A DNA stretch of 64,000 nucleotides, taken from contig JAFKJU010000008.1 of the NCBI GenBank assembly GCA_017305935.1, positions 62,001 to 126,000 on the forward strand, given 5' to 3'. The translations under genes and the position numbers were made by a program. Positions 54,843 to 63,302 of the stretch are shown one piece after another. Each line of letters opens with the position of its first letter. The stretch's first letter is position 1. The stretch is from Hyphomicrobiales bacterium. GTDB lineage: Bacteria > Pseudomonadota > Alphaproteobacteria > Rhizobiales > Rhizobiaceae. The notes beneath the pieces were generated by a model. The model had not been told where the DNA came from. It ran no database searches and saw only the letters and a program-made list of their open reading frames with translations.

Positions 54843-56015
54843 TCAGAACCTCATGCCGGGAATGGCCAGCGGATTGTCTTCCATGGCCTGGCGATCCGGC
54901 CGATCGATGCGCGGCGTGCCGGTGAAAGCGTCGAACAGGTCGCGGACGAAGTCTTCCGGCAATCCCTTGGTGATCAGCACCATGCGCGTGCGCCGGTCGC
55001 CGTCGTCCGGCCAGGCCGGCAGACGCACCGGCGGGTGGAAGACGGACTGGACGCCATGCAGCACCAGTGGCTGTTCGGGCCGGTCTGCCGTTGCCACGAT
55101 CGCCTTCATCCGCAACAGCTTTTCGCCATGGGCGGAGCGCAGCAGGTCGACGAACATCTCCAGCGCCATCGGCTCGATCGGCTTGTCATGGATGATCGAG
55201 AAGGAGCGGATATCGCCGCCATGACGGGTCACGTCATGATGGTGATGACCGTGATGGCGATGCGCATGATCGTGGTCGTGGTGATGATCATGGTGATGCC
55301 CGTCGTGGTGATGCCCGTAGTGGTGATGATCGTCCGCCGCCGCTTCCTCGCCCAGCCATCGCCCGACATCGGCGATCTTGGAGGAAACATCGTAGAGCCC
55401 ATTGGCGAGCAGGGCCGCCTGGCCGGCCGCCTCGCTGTCACCATCGACGAAAGGCGCGCGCGGATTGAGCTGGCGCAACGCCGCCTTCAACGCCGCGATG
55501 GCCTCCGGCGTCGCGAGCGTCATCTTCGACAGCACCAGCCGGTCGGCGACCGCCGCCTGCTTGCGCGCCTCGACATGGTGGTCGAGCGTCGACAGACCGT
55601 TGACGGCATCGACCACGGTGATGAGACCGTCGAGGATGAAATCTTGCGCCAGCACCGGATTGCCGAGCACCGACTGCATCACCGGGGCCGGATCGGCGAG
55701 ACCCGTGGTTTCGATGACGATGCGCTTCAGCGGCATGATGCGGCCGGTCTGCATACGGTCGACCAGCGTCGCCAGCGTATCGACAAGTTCGCCGCGCACC
55801 GTGCAGCACAGGCAACCGTCCGACAGTTCGATGATCGAATCGTCCGACGTTTCGACCAGCAGATGATCGATGCCGACTTCGCCGAACTCGTTGATGATGA
55901 CGGCGACGTCGCTGATCTCCGGATCCTTAAGGATCCGGTTGAGCAATGTCGATTTCCCCGCCCCGAGAAAACCGGTGACGATGGAAACCGCGATACGGTC
56001 GCTGAGCGCGCTCAT
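54843..56015 (-). CDS. COG0523 (CobW/YjiA-type) GTP-dependent metallochaperone with His-rich loop
   Basis: A 390-residue G3E-family GTPase. The P-loop is GFLGAGKST (residues 15-23), the metal motif GCLCC has C68, C70 and C71, and the C-terminal CobW_C domain follows. Between the domains, about residues 227-262, is a tract with more than 20 histidines mixed with Asp, a likely zinc store or sensor. It is the second gene after the DD-carboxypeptidase gene, 8 bases apart. The cluster cysteines and His tract favour zinc over cobalt, but this is inference; I see no Zur site. Confidence 0.93.
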   Translation of the reverse strand: MSALSDRIAVSIVTGFLGAGKSTLLNRILKDPEISDVAVIINEFGEVGIDHLLVETSDDSIIELSDGCLCCTVRGELVDTLATLVDRMQTGRIMPLKRIVIETTGLADPAPVMQSVLGNPVLAQDFILDGLITVVDAVNGLSTLDHHVEARKQAAVADRLVLSKMTLATPEAIAALKAALRQLNPRAPFVDGDSEAAGQAALLANGLYDVSSKIADVGRWLGEEAAADDHHHYGHHHDGHHHDHHHDHDHAHRHHGHHHHDVTRHGGDIRSFSIIHDKPIEPMALEMFVDLLRSAHGEKLLRMKAIVATADRPEQPLVLHGVQSVFHPPVRLPAWPDDGDRRTRMVLITKGLPEDFVRDLFDAFTGTPRIDRPDRQAMEDNPLAIPGMRF

Positions 56016-56023
56016 CGCAAACC

Positions 56024-57130
56024 TCAGAACGTCGCCGGACGCGGGATCGGGATCGGCACGTTGGCGAGCTGGCCGCCGGCGGCGGCCGCCGTCGCCTTCG
56101 GCGCGGGCTCGCTGCCGGGAATGAGGCCGGCGAAGACATAGTTCGGCTCGCGCGTCATCTCGCGGATATAGGCCGAATGCATCTTCATGCGGCCCACCTC
56201 GTCACGGCCTTCGCTGCGCACCTTGGCACTTTTGGCATTGCAGATGTCGGCGCTGATATCGGCGACGGTGTCGCGGTCGGCCCCGTAGGGCTGCAGCGTC
56301 CGCAGGGTGGTGTTGCCGTTGCCCGGCGTCGTCAACGCCTTCTGCAGCAGGTCCGCCGACATGTCGGCGCGGGCGCCCAGGCTGTCGGTGCCGAGCACGA
56401 CCGAGACCACCGTGCGGCCGTCGCGCGTCGCCGAGGACACCTGGTTGAAGCCCGAAGCGCAGATGAAACCGGTTTTCATACCGTCGGCGCCGTCGAAGCG
56501 GCCGATCAGCAGGTTGTAGTTCGGATAGTTCTTCTTGCCGGTGGTAAACCCCTCGACCGCGAAGTAATTGGCATATTCGGGAAATTCCCGCTTGATCGCC
56601 ACGGCGAGCACCGCCAGATCGCGCGCCGTCGTATACTGGCCCTTGCCGGGCAGGCCGTTGGGATTGATGAAATGGCTGGAGATCATGCCGAGCCTGGCAG
56701 CCTGGTCGTTCATGCGCGCCACGAAGGCATCCTGCGAGCCGCCGACCGTCTCGGCGATGGCCACCGCGATGTCATTGGCCGATTTGATCAGCATCATCTT
56801 CAGCGCGCTGTCCAGCGTCATCTGCTGGCCGGGCTTGTAATACATCTTGCTGGCCGGCTGGGAAGCCGCGTGCTTGCTCATGGTCACCGGGCTTTCCAGG
56901 CTGAGCTGGCCTGCGCGGATGGCGCTGAAGGTGACATAGGCGGTCATCAGCTTGGTGAGTGAAGCGGGATACCAGCGGTGGAAGGCATCTTCGTGATCGA
57001 TCACGCGGCCGCTCTGCACGTCGACGACGATGCGCGGATTGGCGAAAACGGGCTGTGCAGCCGCAAGCGCCGTCGCCGCAATCGCGGTGAACAGACGCAA
57101 GGCAAGCTTGGGGGCAGTCTTCGTTGGCAC
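56024..57130 (-). CDS. D-alanyl-D-alanine carboxypeptidase (penicillin-binding protein, S11 family)
   Basis: A 368-residue periplasmic serine peptidase. Signal peptide (cleavage near ...PVFA-NP), SxxK as SLTK with S57 and K60, SxN as SAN (117-119), KTG at 219-221. It trims the terminal D-Ala of peptidoglycan pentapeptides. The C-terminal 110 residues lack a clear amphipathic anchor and end PIPIPRPATF. The GTG at 57130 is chosen because CGAGGAAC lies just before it; an ATG at 57166 would add 12 residues. It is transcribed with the downstream metallochaperone gene. Confidence 0.94.
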   Translation of the reverse strand: MPTKTAPKLALRLFTAIAATALAAAQPVFANPRIVVDVQSGRVIDHEDAFHRWYPASLTKLMTAYVTFSAIRAGQLSLESPVTMSKHAASQPASKMYYKPGQQMTLDSALKMMLIKSANDIAVAIAETVGGSQDAFVARMNDQAARLGMISSHFINPNGLPGKGQYTTARDLAVLAVAIKREFPEYANYFAVEGFTTGKKNYPNYNLLIGRFDGADGMKTGFICASGFNQVSSATRDGRTVVSVVLGTDSLGARADMSADLLQKALTTPGNGNTTLRTLQPYGADRDTVADISADICNAKSAKVRSEGRDEVGRMKMHSAYIREMTREPNYVFAGLIPGSEPAPKATAAAAGGQLANVPIPIPRPATF

Positions 57131-57293
57131 GGCAGTTCCTCGAATTGTCCGGAATGGTCTCGTCACTTGGCGTTATTTATCCTATATGGCTAAGCCATGG
57201 CAAAGGCCATGGCAGACGTCAATCTTTGCGCCTTTTGCATGACGCCAAGCCCGCTTGGCCGCCGAATCACTCGATTTGCGACAGGAACACACC

Positions 57294-58454
57294 ATGCCCA
57301 TTCTCAACCGCGCCGCCGATCTCCAGGACGAAGTCACCGGCTGGCGACGCCATCTGCACGAGCGGCCGGAACTGCTGTTCGACGTCGACAACACCGCCGC
57401 CTTCGTTGCCGAAAAGCTGCGGGAATTCGGCGTCGACGAGGTTGTGACCGGGCTCGGCCGCACCGGTGTCGTCGGCCTGATCCGCGGCAAGGGCGAAGGC
57501 CGCACCATCGGCCTGCGCGCTGACATGGATGCCCTGCCGCTCACCGAAATCTCCGGAAAGCCCTGGGCCTCGACCACCCCTGGCAAGATGCATGCCTGCG
57601 GCCATGACGGCCACACCGCCATGCTGCTGGGCGCCGCCAAATATTTCGCCGAGACCCGCAATTTCACCGGCAATGTCGCCGTCATCTTCCAGCCGGCCGA
57701 AGAAGGCGGCGGCGGTGGCCGCCTGATGGTCGAGGACGGCATGATGGAGCGTTTCGGCATCGCCGAGGTCTACGGCATGCACAACATGCCGGGCCTCCCT
57801 GTCGGCCATTTCGCCATCCGCAAGGGCCCGATCATGGCCTCGACCGACGAATTCACCATCACCGTCAAAGGCCGCGGCGGCCATGCGGCCCAGCCGCACC
57901 GCACCATCGATCCCATTGTCATCGGCGCGCAGGTGGTCACCAACCTGCAGCAGATCGCCTCGCGCACCGCCGATCCCTTACGCTCGGTGGTGGTCACCGT
58001 CACCAAGTTCAATGCCGGCTTCGCCTATAACGTCATCCCCAACGATGCCGTCATCTGCGGCACGGTGCGCACGCTGATGCCGGAGGATCGGGACATGGCC
58101 GAAGCGCGCATCCGCCAGGTGGTCGAAGGCATTTGCGCCGCCCACGGCGCCGAGGGCACGGTCGGCTATCACCGCAACTATCCGGTCACCTTCAACCATG
58201 CCCGCGAAACCGATTTCGCCGCTGACAGCGCCCGCGCCATTGCCGGCGCCGACAATGTCGATGCCGAGGTCGATCCGATGATGGGTGGCGAGGATTTTTC
58301 CTATATGCTCAACGCCCGCCCCGGCGCCTTCATCTTCGTCGGCAACGGCGACACGGCTGGACTGCACAACCCCGCCTATGATTTCAACGACGACGTCATC
58401 GCGCACGGCATTTCCTACTGGGTGCACCTCGCCGAAAGTCGCCTCGCCGCCTGA
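57294..58454 (+). CDS. M20 family amidohydrolase (hippurate hydrolase/IAA-amino acid hydrolase-like)
   Basis: A 386-residue metallopeptidase-fold amidohydrolase. Metal ligands are seen in HACGHDGHT, the catalytic glutamates in FQPAEEGGGG, a His in YGMHNMPGLPVG and a late GGEDFSYML. The dimerisation domain sits at about residues 185-295 (VKGRGGHAAQPHRTIDP). It would hydrolyse N-acyl amino acids; the exact substrate is unknown. The ATG at 57294 follows AGGAAC. A perfect 14-bp hairpin (58463-58476 with 58482-58495, no T tract) follows the stop. Confidence 0.94.
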   Translation: MPILNRAADLQDEVTGWRRHLHERPELLFDVDNTAAFVAEKLREFGVDEVVTGLGRTGVVGLIRGKGEGRTIGLRADMDALPLTEISGKPWASTTPGKMHACGHDGHTAMLLGAAKYFAETRNFTGNVAVIFQPAEEGGGGGRLMVEDGMMERFGIAEVYGMHNMPGLPVGHFAIRKGPIMASTDEFTITVKGRGGHAAQPHRTIDPIVIGAQVVTNLQQIASRTADPLRSVVVTVTKFNAGFAYNVIPNDAVICGTVRTLMPEDRDMAEARIRQVVEGICAAHGAEGTVGYHRNYPVTFNHARETDFAADSARAIAGADNVDAEVDPMMGGEDFSYMLNARPGAFIFVGNGDTAGLHNPAYDFNDDVIAHGISYWVHLAESRLAA

Positions 58455-58462
58455 AACGGCGC

Positions 58463-58495
58463 GGCAAGCCCGGCGGCAACTCCGCCGGGCTTGCC
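58463..58495. terminator. Hairpin between convergent genes
   Basis: GGCAAGCCCGGCGG and CCGCCGGGCTTGCC are perfect 14-bp arms around CAACT, between the stops of the M20 and small secreted genes. There is no T run on either side, so it may be a terminator aided by Rho or only an RNA-stabilising hairpin. Confidence 0.5.
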
Positions 58496-58502
58496 GAAAG
58501 CG

Positions 58503-58709
58503 TCACGCGCCGCCCGCCGTCCGGCAGACGCGGACCTTCTGGATATAGAGCCGGCCGCTGTAATCATATTTGCGGTGCATTTTCACGACGCAATCCGGCA
58601 GTGCCTGCTGCGCCGTTGCCTGGCTGCCCGGACCGCGCGCCACGACATTGGCTGCGGCCGTCAGCAGAAGGGTGAGGACGAGGGCGGAAAGGACGATATG
58701 GCTACGCAT
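58503..58709 (-). CDS. Small secreted protein of unknown function
   Basis: A 68-residue protein with a signal peptide (hydrophobic core residues 5-20, cleavage near ...NVVA-RG) and a mature part of about 44 residues containing two cysteines (DCVVKM and VRVCRT), likely a disulfide pair. The ATG at 58709 follows GGAG at 7 bases. No family is recognised. Confidence 0.65.
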   Translation of the reverse strand: MRSHIVLSALVLTLLLTAAANVVARGPGSQATAQQALPDCVVKMHRKYDYSGRLYIQKVRVCRTAGGA

Positions 58710-58884
58710 CGGCGGGCTCCGAAAGGGGCGAAAAGCCCCATTGACGGTTCCAATCTGCCATGCGGCGCAGCGATCCTCTGTTTCCCGCGGAACAGGCTTG
58801 CCCGCCCCTTGCAGCCCGCAATAAGGGTTTGCGAAAACGCCCGCTTTCAGTCTATAGAAGGGCAGCGACAGAATCGCTGACAAT

Positions 58885-59179
58885 GTCCACGTAGCTCAGC
58901 AGGATAGAGCACAGGATTCCTAAAATTGGGCGTCATGGACGGAAACGCCATGGCGGATCTGCTCAAAGTCGGGGAACGCTTCGCTGGTCTTCCAGCATGC
59001 CGATCCCGAGCCAAGCTTCGGAGAAATCCGTCGAAGGTGTAGAGACTGGACGGGCAGCGCCTAAAGACCTCAGGGTCCATGGCGAAGGGACAGTCCAGAC
59101 CACGAATGCTGCGGCAGCGGCGAAAGCCGAAGTGGTACGAATCCTGGGGTCGGAGGTTCGAATCCTCTCGTGGACGCCA
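58885..59179 (+). tRNA. tRNA-Arg(CCT), interrupted by a group I intron
   Basis: The exons are 58885-58921 and 59140-59179. Joined, they make a full cloverleaf: acceptor GTCCACG with CGTGGAC, D stem GCTC/GAGC, anticodon stem CAGGA/TCCTG with loop TTCCTAA (anticodon CCT), T-loop TTCGAATC, and encoded CCA. The split is after the third anticodon base (T36), so the tRNA works only after splicing. This is the tRNA in which a self-splicing intron was found in Agrobacterium. It reads arginine AGG codons, which are rare in such GC-rich genomes. Confidence 0.95.
58922..59139 (+). ncRNA. Self-splicing group I intron (IC3-like) in tRNA-Arg(CCT)
   Basis: The 218-base intron follows an exon U (58921), which can form the P1 wobble with G58928 (CCT with GGG, 58919-58921 with 58928-58930), and it ends in G59139, as group I rules require. 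Core parts resemble the Azoarcus tRNA-Ile intron: GAGCCAAGCTTCGG (59008-59021), GAAGGTGTAGAGACTGGACGG-like J/P7 strand, and GGGACAGTCC. P7 pairs GACTG (59044-59048) with CAGTC (59091-59095), covarying with GACTA/TAGTC in Azoarcus. No homing endonuclease frame is inside. As I recall, the A. tumefaciens intron is around 250 bases, so this one is slightly compact. Confidence 0.92.
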
Positions 59180-59236
59180 TTTTTCCTGCTTGTCATTGCT
59201 TTCTTTTACTTTTTTGAATTTTCCGCACACGAAACA

Positions 59237-59340
59237 ATGAAGGTCGTTTGGGACGAACCGGGCGCCTCGACGCCGAGACGGTCGAGCGTTTCAAACGTGC
59301 CGGCGGCTCGGCCTGGCGTTCACTGATGGCATCGCCATCG
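59237..59340 (+). pseudogene. Remnant of a BrnT-BrnA toxin-antitoxin locus (tentative)
   Basis: Starting at the ATG at 59237, the first eight codons read MKVVWDEP, like the N-terminus of BrnT toxins. From 59263, in another frame, the sequence encodes LDAETVERFKRAGGSAW, like the C-terminal ribbon-helix-helix part of BrnA antitoxins (LDxDVxxWFK...). The rest of both proteins is absent. This looks like a deletion scar that fused the toxin start to the antitoxin end. It lies 58 bases after the tRNA 3-prime end. Short matches mean chance is possible. Confidence 0.4.
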
Positions 59341-59365
59341 AAAAAGCCAGACCTTAAAAGCGCAG

Positions 59366-59599
59366 TTATGTTGGGCCGCCACCCTTGCGGATATGAAACC
59401 GGTGCCCGTCTTCCATCTTCTGCGTTTCCAGAAGTCTGTGGCCGTCCTCGTTGCACATGTGGGTGATATCGATGACGGCGAGCGGGTCGGTGGTGGTGAC
59501 GATCAGTTCTTCGCCGGGGGCAAGGCGCAGCAGACGGCGGCGGGCCTTGAGGACCGGCAGGGGACATTTGAGCCCCCTGAGATCGTAAAGCGCCGCCAT
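59366..59599 (-). CDS. TusA-like sulfurtransferase (SirA family)
   Basis: A 77-residue protein with the family motif CPLPVLKAR around residue 10-20, where the Cys would carry persulfide sulfur, and TTTDPLAVIDI typical of the beta strand that follows. It delivers sulfur for tRNA thiolation or other cofactors. The start is the ATG at 59599, four bases after the stop of the L,D-transpeptidase gene, so the two are probably co-transcribed. Confidence 0.9.
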   Translation of the reverse strand: MAALYDLRGLKCPLPVLKARRRLLRLAPGEELIVTTTDPLAVIDITHMCNEDGHRLLETQKMEDGHRFHIRKGGGPT

Positions 59600-59603
59600 T
59601 TGA

Positions 59604-60824
59604 TTACCAGAACTTCCAGAACGGCTTTTTCGCGTCATCGGTCGCGGCGACGGTGGGCGCTTCGGCCGGGGCTGCGACTTCGGCGGTCGGCTTGACCGGA
59701 TTGGGCTTCGGCACTGGAATGGATGCGGTCTTTTCCAGCTTTTCGGCGGCGACGGCGGTTGCGGCGGCCGTCTGGCGGCTGATCGCCGCGGCGGCGGTGC
59801 GCGCCTCGTTTTCCTTCAGCCGTTCCTGGTAGTCGGAAAGCTTCATCAGCTTGCCGGCTTCGAGCGCCGAGCCGGTCGGCGCATAGGCAAGCTCGCGGCC
59901 CTTGCGCTGCTTGGCGACCAGCGCCTTGCGTTCGGCTTCGCTCGGGTCGTACCAGACCATGCCGTCGAACTTGCGCATCGCCTTTTCGTAAGCGACGTCA
60001 TAGGTGCGGTTGTAGGCCGAGAGCGCCGCCTGCAAGGCCGGCGGCGTCGACATGGCCGGGCAGGCGCCGATCGGATTGAAAGCGCCGTTCGACTGCTGGT
60101 TGAAGACATATCTCTTCTCGCAGACATTGACCTCGGGGGGCCGCTTGGTCACTTCGAAATTGTCGTAGCCGACCTTGAGCATCTTCCAGAAGTCGATGTT
60201 CTCGCTATGGGCGTGGCGAGCCATGTTTTCCGCGGTCATGCGGAAGGGGAAGGCCTGCAACTGCACGGTCTTCTGGCCGCCCTTGAAGGCGTCGCGCGCA
60301 AAAGCGTAGATTTCCAGCACCTGCTCGTCGGTCATCGAATAGCAGCCCGAGGAGGAACAGGCGCCATGAATCATCAGATTGGTGCCGTAGCGCTTGTTGG
60401 CAGCGTCATATTTGTTGGGGAAGCCGGTATTGATCGCCAGGTAATATTTGGAATTCGGGTTCAGATGCGCCGGCGTCAGGTTGTAGAACCCTTCCGGCGC
60501 CTGCCGGTCGCCTTCCTTGACCTTCGGGCCGAGACGGCCGGACCAGGCGCAGATCTTGTATTCCGTCAGTTTTTCGAAGCGATTGTCGGTTCGCGCCTTC
60601 CAGACCTCGAGCACGCCTTCTTCCTTGAAGATGCGCAGTACGATCGGCGAGAACTGGTCCATGCTCTTGGAGCGCATCTTCGCCAGCATCGGCTGCGAAA
60701 GCGGCTCGGTCACCTTGTTCTTGACCTTGGACAGATCGACAGTCGAAACGGATTCGAGCGTTTCGTTGCAGCCGGCCAGGGCAGCAGCCATCAGGGAAAG
60801 GAGCGCGAGGTTACTCAGGCGCAT
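59604..60824 (-). CDS. L,D-transpeptidase family lipoprotein (YafK-like)
   Basis: A 406-residue lipoprotein: lipobox LAGC with C19. The YkuD catalytic block is IHGACSSSGCYSM, with H153 and catalytic C161, in a domain spanning about residues 58-200. YafK-type enzymes act on peptidoglycan-linked lipoproteins or crosslinks. The C-terminal half is long and helical with an Ala/Pro/Lys-rich tail ending KKPFWKFW. Two TTAA-N7-TTAA-type CtrA-like boxes lie upstream. It is followed four bases later by the TusA-like gene. Confidence 0.92.
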   Translation of the reverse strand: MRLSNLALLSLMAAALAGCNETLESVSTVDLSKVKNKVTEPLSQPMLAKMRSKSMDQFSPIVLRIFKEEGVLEVWKARTDNRFEKLTEYKICAWSGRLGPKVKEGDRQAPEGFYNLTPAHLNPNSKYYLAINTGFPNKYDAANKRYGTNLMIHGACSSSGCYSMTDEQVLEIYAFARDAFKGGQKTVQLQAFPFRMTAENMARHAHSENIDFWKMLKVGYDNFEVTKRPPEVNVCEKRYVFNQQSNGAFNPIGACPAMSTPPALQAALSAYNRTYDVAYEKAMRKFDGMVWYDPSEAERKALVAKQRKGRELAYAPTGSALEAGKLMKLSDYQERLKENEARTAAAAISRQTAAATAVAAEKLEKTASIPVPKPNPVKPTAEVAAPAEAPTVAATDDAKKPFWKFW

Positions 60825-60865
60825 TGCACAAGCTCACCGGTGTTCCGGACGGCAGGGGCCGTCTC

Positions 60866-60915
60866 TTAACGAATCGTAAACGCACCATACGCAGGGACGG
60901 TTAACGAAATCTTAA
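60866..60915 (-). promoter_or_regulatory. Two CtrA-like boxes upstream of the L,D-transpeptidase gene
   Basis: TTAA-N7-TTAA is exact at 60901-60915 and reads TTAA-N7-TTAACC on the minus strand, the gene's direction. A second near match TTAA-N7-TAAAC lies at 60866-60881. The CtrA consensus in alphaproteobacteria is TTAA-N7-TTAA(C). The boxes are 40-90 bases before the start at 60824, so they would overlap the promoter. Confidence 0.5.
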
Positions 60916-60964
60916 CGTCTCGCGACCGCATGCCGTTTCGCCAAGGGCACCGTCCTGCCCGAAG

Positions 60965-60998
60965 CGCCGCACGCGGCGACTCAAACGCATATATGCGT
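60965..60998. repeat. Tandem hairpins downstream of accA
   Basis: CGCCGC-AC-GCGGCG (60965-60978) and the 14-bp perfect palindrome ACGCATATATGCGT (60985-60998) lie just after the accA stop at 61006. On the minus strand the second is followed by TTTGAG. They may terminate or stabilise the accA transcript. Confidence 0.45.
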
Positions 60999-61005
60999 CC
61001 GAATA

Positions 61006-61959
61006 CTACAGGTTACGGCCAATGTTGAGGAATTTCTGACGCCGGTCGTTGCGAAGCTGCTCGCCGGTGCGCTTGTTGAGTTCCTCCAGCGCCTGCGCAA
61101 TGGTGTCGCCGGCCGAGGCGATGACCTTGTCGGGATCGCGATGGGCGCCGCCGATCGGTTCGGCGATAATGCCGTCGACGATGCCGAGCGCCTTCAGATC
61201 GTCCGCCGTGATCTTCATGGCGGTCGCCGCTTCCTTGGCCCGGGCCGAATCGCGCCACAGGATCGAGGCGGCGCCTTCCGGAGAGATGACGCTGTAGATC
61301 GAATGCTCCAGCATATAGACGCGATTGCCGGTGGCAATCGCGATGGCACCGCCCGAGCCGCCCTCGCCGATGATGACCGAGACGACGGGCACCTTGACGT
61401 TGAGGCACATTTCGGTGGAGCGGGCGATGGCCTCCGCCTGGCCGCGCTCTTCGGCGCCGACGCCGGGATAGGCGCCCGCCGTGTCGATCAGGGTAACGAT
61501 CGGCAGATGGAAACGGTCGGCCATTTCCAGCAAGCGGATCGCCTTGCGATAACCTTCCGGCCGGGCCGAGCCGAAATTGTGGCGAATGCGCGACTTGGTG
61601 TCGTTGCCCTTTTCCTGGCCGATGACGGCGACCGGCTGACCGCGAAAGCGGGCAAGGCCCGCCTGGATGGCGGCGTCCTCGGCAAACTTGCGGTCACCGG
61701 CCAGAGGCGTGAAATCGGTGAACAGCCCACGAGCATAATCGACGAAATGCGGCCGCTGCGGATGGCGCGCGACCTGGGTCTTCTGCCACGGATTGAGCTT
61801 CGAATAGATGTCGACCATGGCGTCGCGGACGCGCACTTCCAGCCGGCCGACCTCGTCTGACGTATCGATGCTCTCGTCTTCGCTGGCGAGCTTCTTCAGC
61901 TCGTGGATCTTGCCCTCCAGATCGGAGATGGGCTTTTCGAAATCGAGATAATTATGCAT
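61006..61959 (-). CDS. accA: Acetyl-CoA carboxylase carboxyltransferase subunit alpha
   Basis: A 317-residue subunit that, with AccD, transfers carboxyl from biotin to acetyl-CoA to give malonyl-CoA. The conserved glycine-rich segments [16 protein letters not shown] and [16 protein letters not shown], and the N-terminal DFEKPI...[17 protein letters not shown], are diagnostic. Length is typical. It lies 62 bases downstream of xerD and may be in the same transcript. accD is not in the window. Confidence 0.97.
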   Translation of the reverse strand: MHNYLDFEKPISDLEGKIHELKKLASEDESIDTSDEVGRLEVRVRDAMVDIYSKLNPWQKTQVARHPQRPHFVDYARGLFTDFTPLAGDRKFAEDAAIQAGLARFRGQPVAVIGQEKGNDTKSRIRHNFGSARPEGYRKAIRLLEMADRFHLPIVTLIDTAGAYPGVGAEERGQAEAIARSTEMCLNVKVPVVSVIIGEGGSGGAIAIATGNRVYMLEHSIYSVISPEGAASILWRDSARAKEAATAMKITADDLKALGIVDGIIAEPIGGAHRDPDKVIASAGDTIAQALEELNKRTGEQLRNDRRQKFLNIGRNL

Positions 61960-62021
61960 GAGATCCGTTTCCGATCATTCCAGGACAATAACGCGGCCGC
62001 TCCCGTGCCTCTGCAGGGGGT

Positions 62022-62969
62022 CTAATCCCGTGTTTTTGCCTGTTTGGCAAGAGGGTGATGCGTTTCGACCAGCTCGCGCAGCCTTTCATCCAGCACATGT
62101 GTGTAAATTTGTGTCGTGGAGATGTCCGAATGGCCGAGCAATTCCTGCACGACGCGCAGGTCGGCGCCGTTCTGGAGCAGGTGGCTGGCAAAGGCATGAC
62201 GCATGACATGTGGCGAGATTTTCGACGGCGTGAGACCGGCGCGGATCGCCAGATCCTTGAGATCGCGGGCAAAGACCTGGCGCGGCAGGAAACCCTGTTT
62301 CGAGGCGGCCGGAAACAGCCATGGGTTTTCAGCCGGCAGGTTCGCCGCCGCCTTCAGTCCGGCATAGGTCTTCAGCGCGGCAATCGCCGAACGCGACAGC
62401 GGCACCATGCGCTCCTTGTTGCCCTTGCCGCGGATCATCAGGAAACGCTCGTCGGTCTCCTGCACCCGCGCCGGCAGCGAGACCAGTTCGCTGACGCGCA
62501 TGCCGGTGGCATAGAGCAATTCCAGCAGCGCCAGCATGCGGGCGCGGGCCAGTTGCTCCGGGCCGGGCTGGGCGGCTTCCTGCTCGGCCAGGCTTAGCAG
62601 GCGCGTCACCTCGTCGACGCTCATGATCTTCGGCAGCGCCCGCCCCTTCTTCGGGCTGTCGACGATGCCGGTCGGATCGTCTTCGCGAAGACCCTCCGCA
62701 TAGAGGAATTTGAAGAATTGACGGAGCGCCGACAGCCGCCGCGCCTGCGACGACGCCTTGAAACCCTCGGCGGCAAGGCCGGCGAGATAGGCGGTGATAT
62801 CGGCGCTCGCCGCGCGGCTCATGGAGACGCCGCGCCGCGACAGGAAGGCATGGGCATCGAGCAGGTCGCGCTCGTAGGATTGCAGCGTGTTGACCGCCGC
62901 GCCGCGCTCGGCGCTCATCATTTCGAGGAAGGATTCGATATGCGCCCGGCTGAGATCGCGTGCCGTCAT
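62022..62969 (-). CDS. xerD: Tyrosine recombinase XerD
   Basis: A 315-residue tyrosine recombinase acting at dif to resolve chromosome dimers. The N-terminal SAM-like core-binding domain covers residues 5-95. Catalytic residues are R158 (TGMRVSEL), K182, H254 and R257 (HVMRHAF), H280 (LLGHSDIS) and Y289. Its accA-adjacent core location and family length favour XerD over an integrase or XerC. The ATG at 62969 overlaps the small upstream gene by 4 bases. Confidence 0.92.
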   Translation of the reverse strand: MTARDLSRAHIESFLEMMSAERGAAVNTLQSYERDLLDAHAFLSRRGVSMSRAASADITAYLAGLAAEGFKASSQARRLSALRQFFKFLYAEGLREDDPTGIVDSPKKGRALPKIMSVDEVTRLLSLAEQEAAQPGPEQLARARMLALLELLYATGMRVSELVSLPARVQETDERFLMIRGKGNKERMVPLSRSAIAALKTYAGLKAAANLPAENPWLFPAASKQGFLPRQVFARDLKDLAIRAGLTPSKISPHVMRHAFASHLLQNGADLRVVQELLGHSDISTTQIYTHVLDERLRELVETHHPLAKQAKTRD

Positions 62970-63148
62970 GGCGTGGCCGGCGCTGAGGTCGGCTTGACGG
63001 GTGCGGGCGGATTGACGCGCTCGGAAGGCAGGCGCACCGTAATATCGCGCTCGCGCGGTTCGACGAACACGGCAAGCGCATACAGGGTTCCGTAGACAAT
63101 GCCGGCGATGCCGGCGCACATCAGCAGGAACCGGAACAGGGTCGGCAT
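62966..63148 (-). CDS. Small membrane protein upstream of xerD
   Basis: A 60-residue protein with one transmembrane helix (about residues 5-27: [21 protein letters not shown]) and a proline-rich tail ([13 protein letters not shown]). The ATG at 63148 follows GGAG at 7 bases, and its stop overlaps the xerD start (ATGA), which argues for a translated, coupled gene. No family is recognised. It is divergent from aroK. Confidence 0.7.
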   Translation of the reverse strand: MPTLFRFLLMCAGIAGIVYGTLYALAVFVEPRERDITVRLPSERVNPPAPVKPTSAPATP

Positions 63149-63302
63149 GGGCAACTCCGGCGGGCCTTCGAACCTTCTCTATATGACCGGCGCCAGTCAA
63201 TTATGCAAGAACGGCGGTCCGGTCGCGACTTTCGGGGCGGCCATGACTTGACGCTCCCCCCGCATTTGTCGATACGGTGACAAAACGGATTTGTTCAGAC
63301 CG

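Noticed and set aside
62022-62969. Phage integrase marking a mobile element
   Set aside because: The tyrosine recombinase has XerD features and sits among core genes (accA, aroK); there are no att repeats or phage genes nearby.
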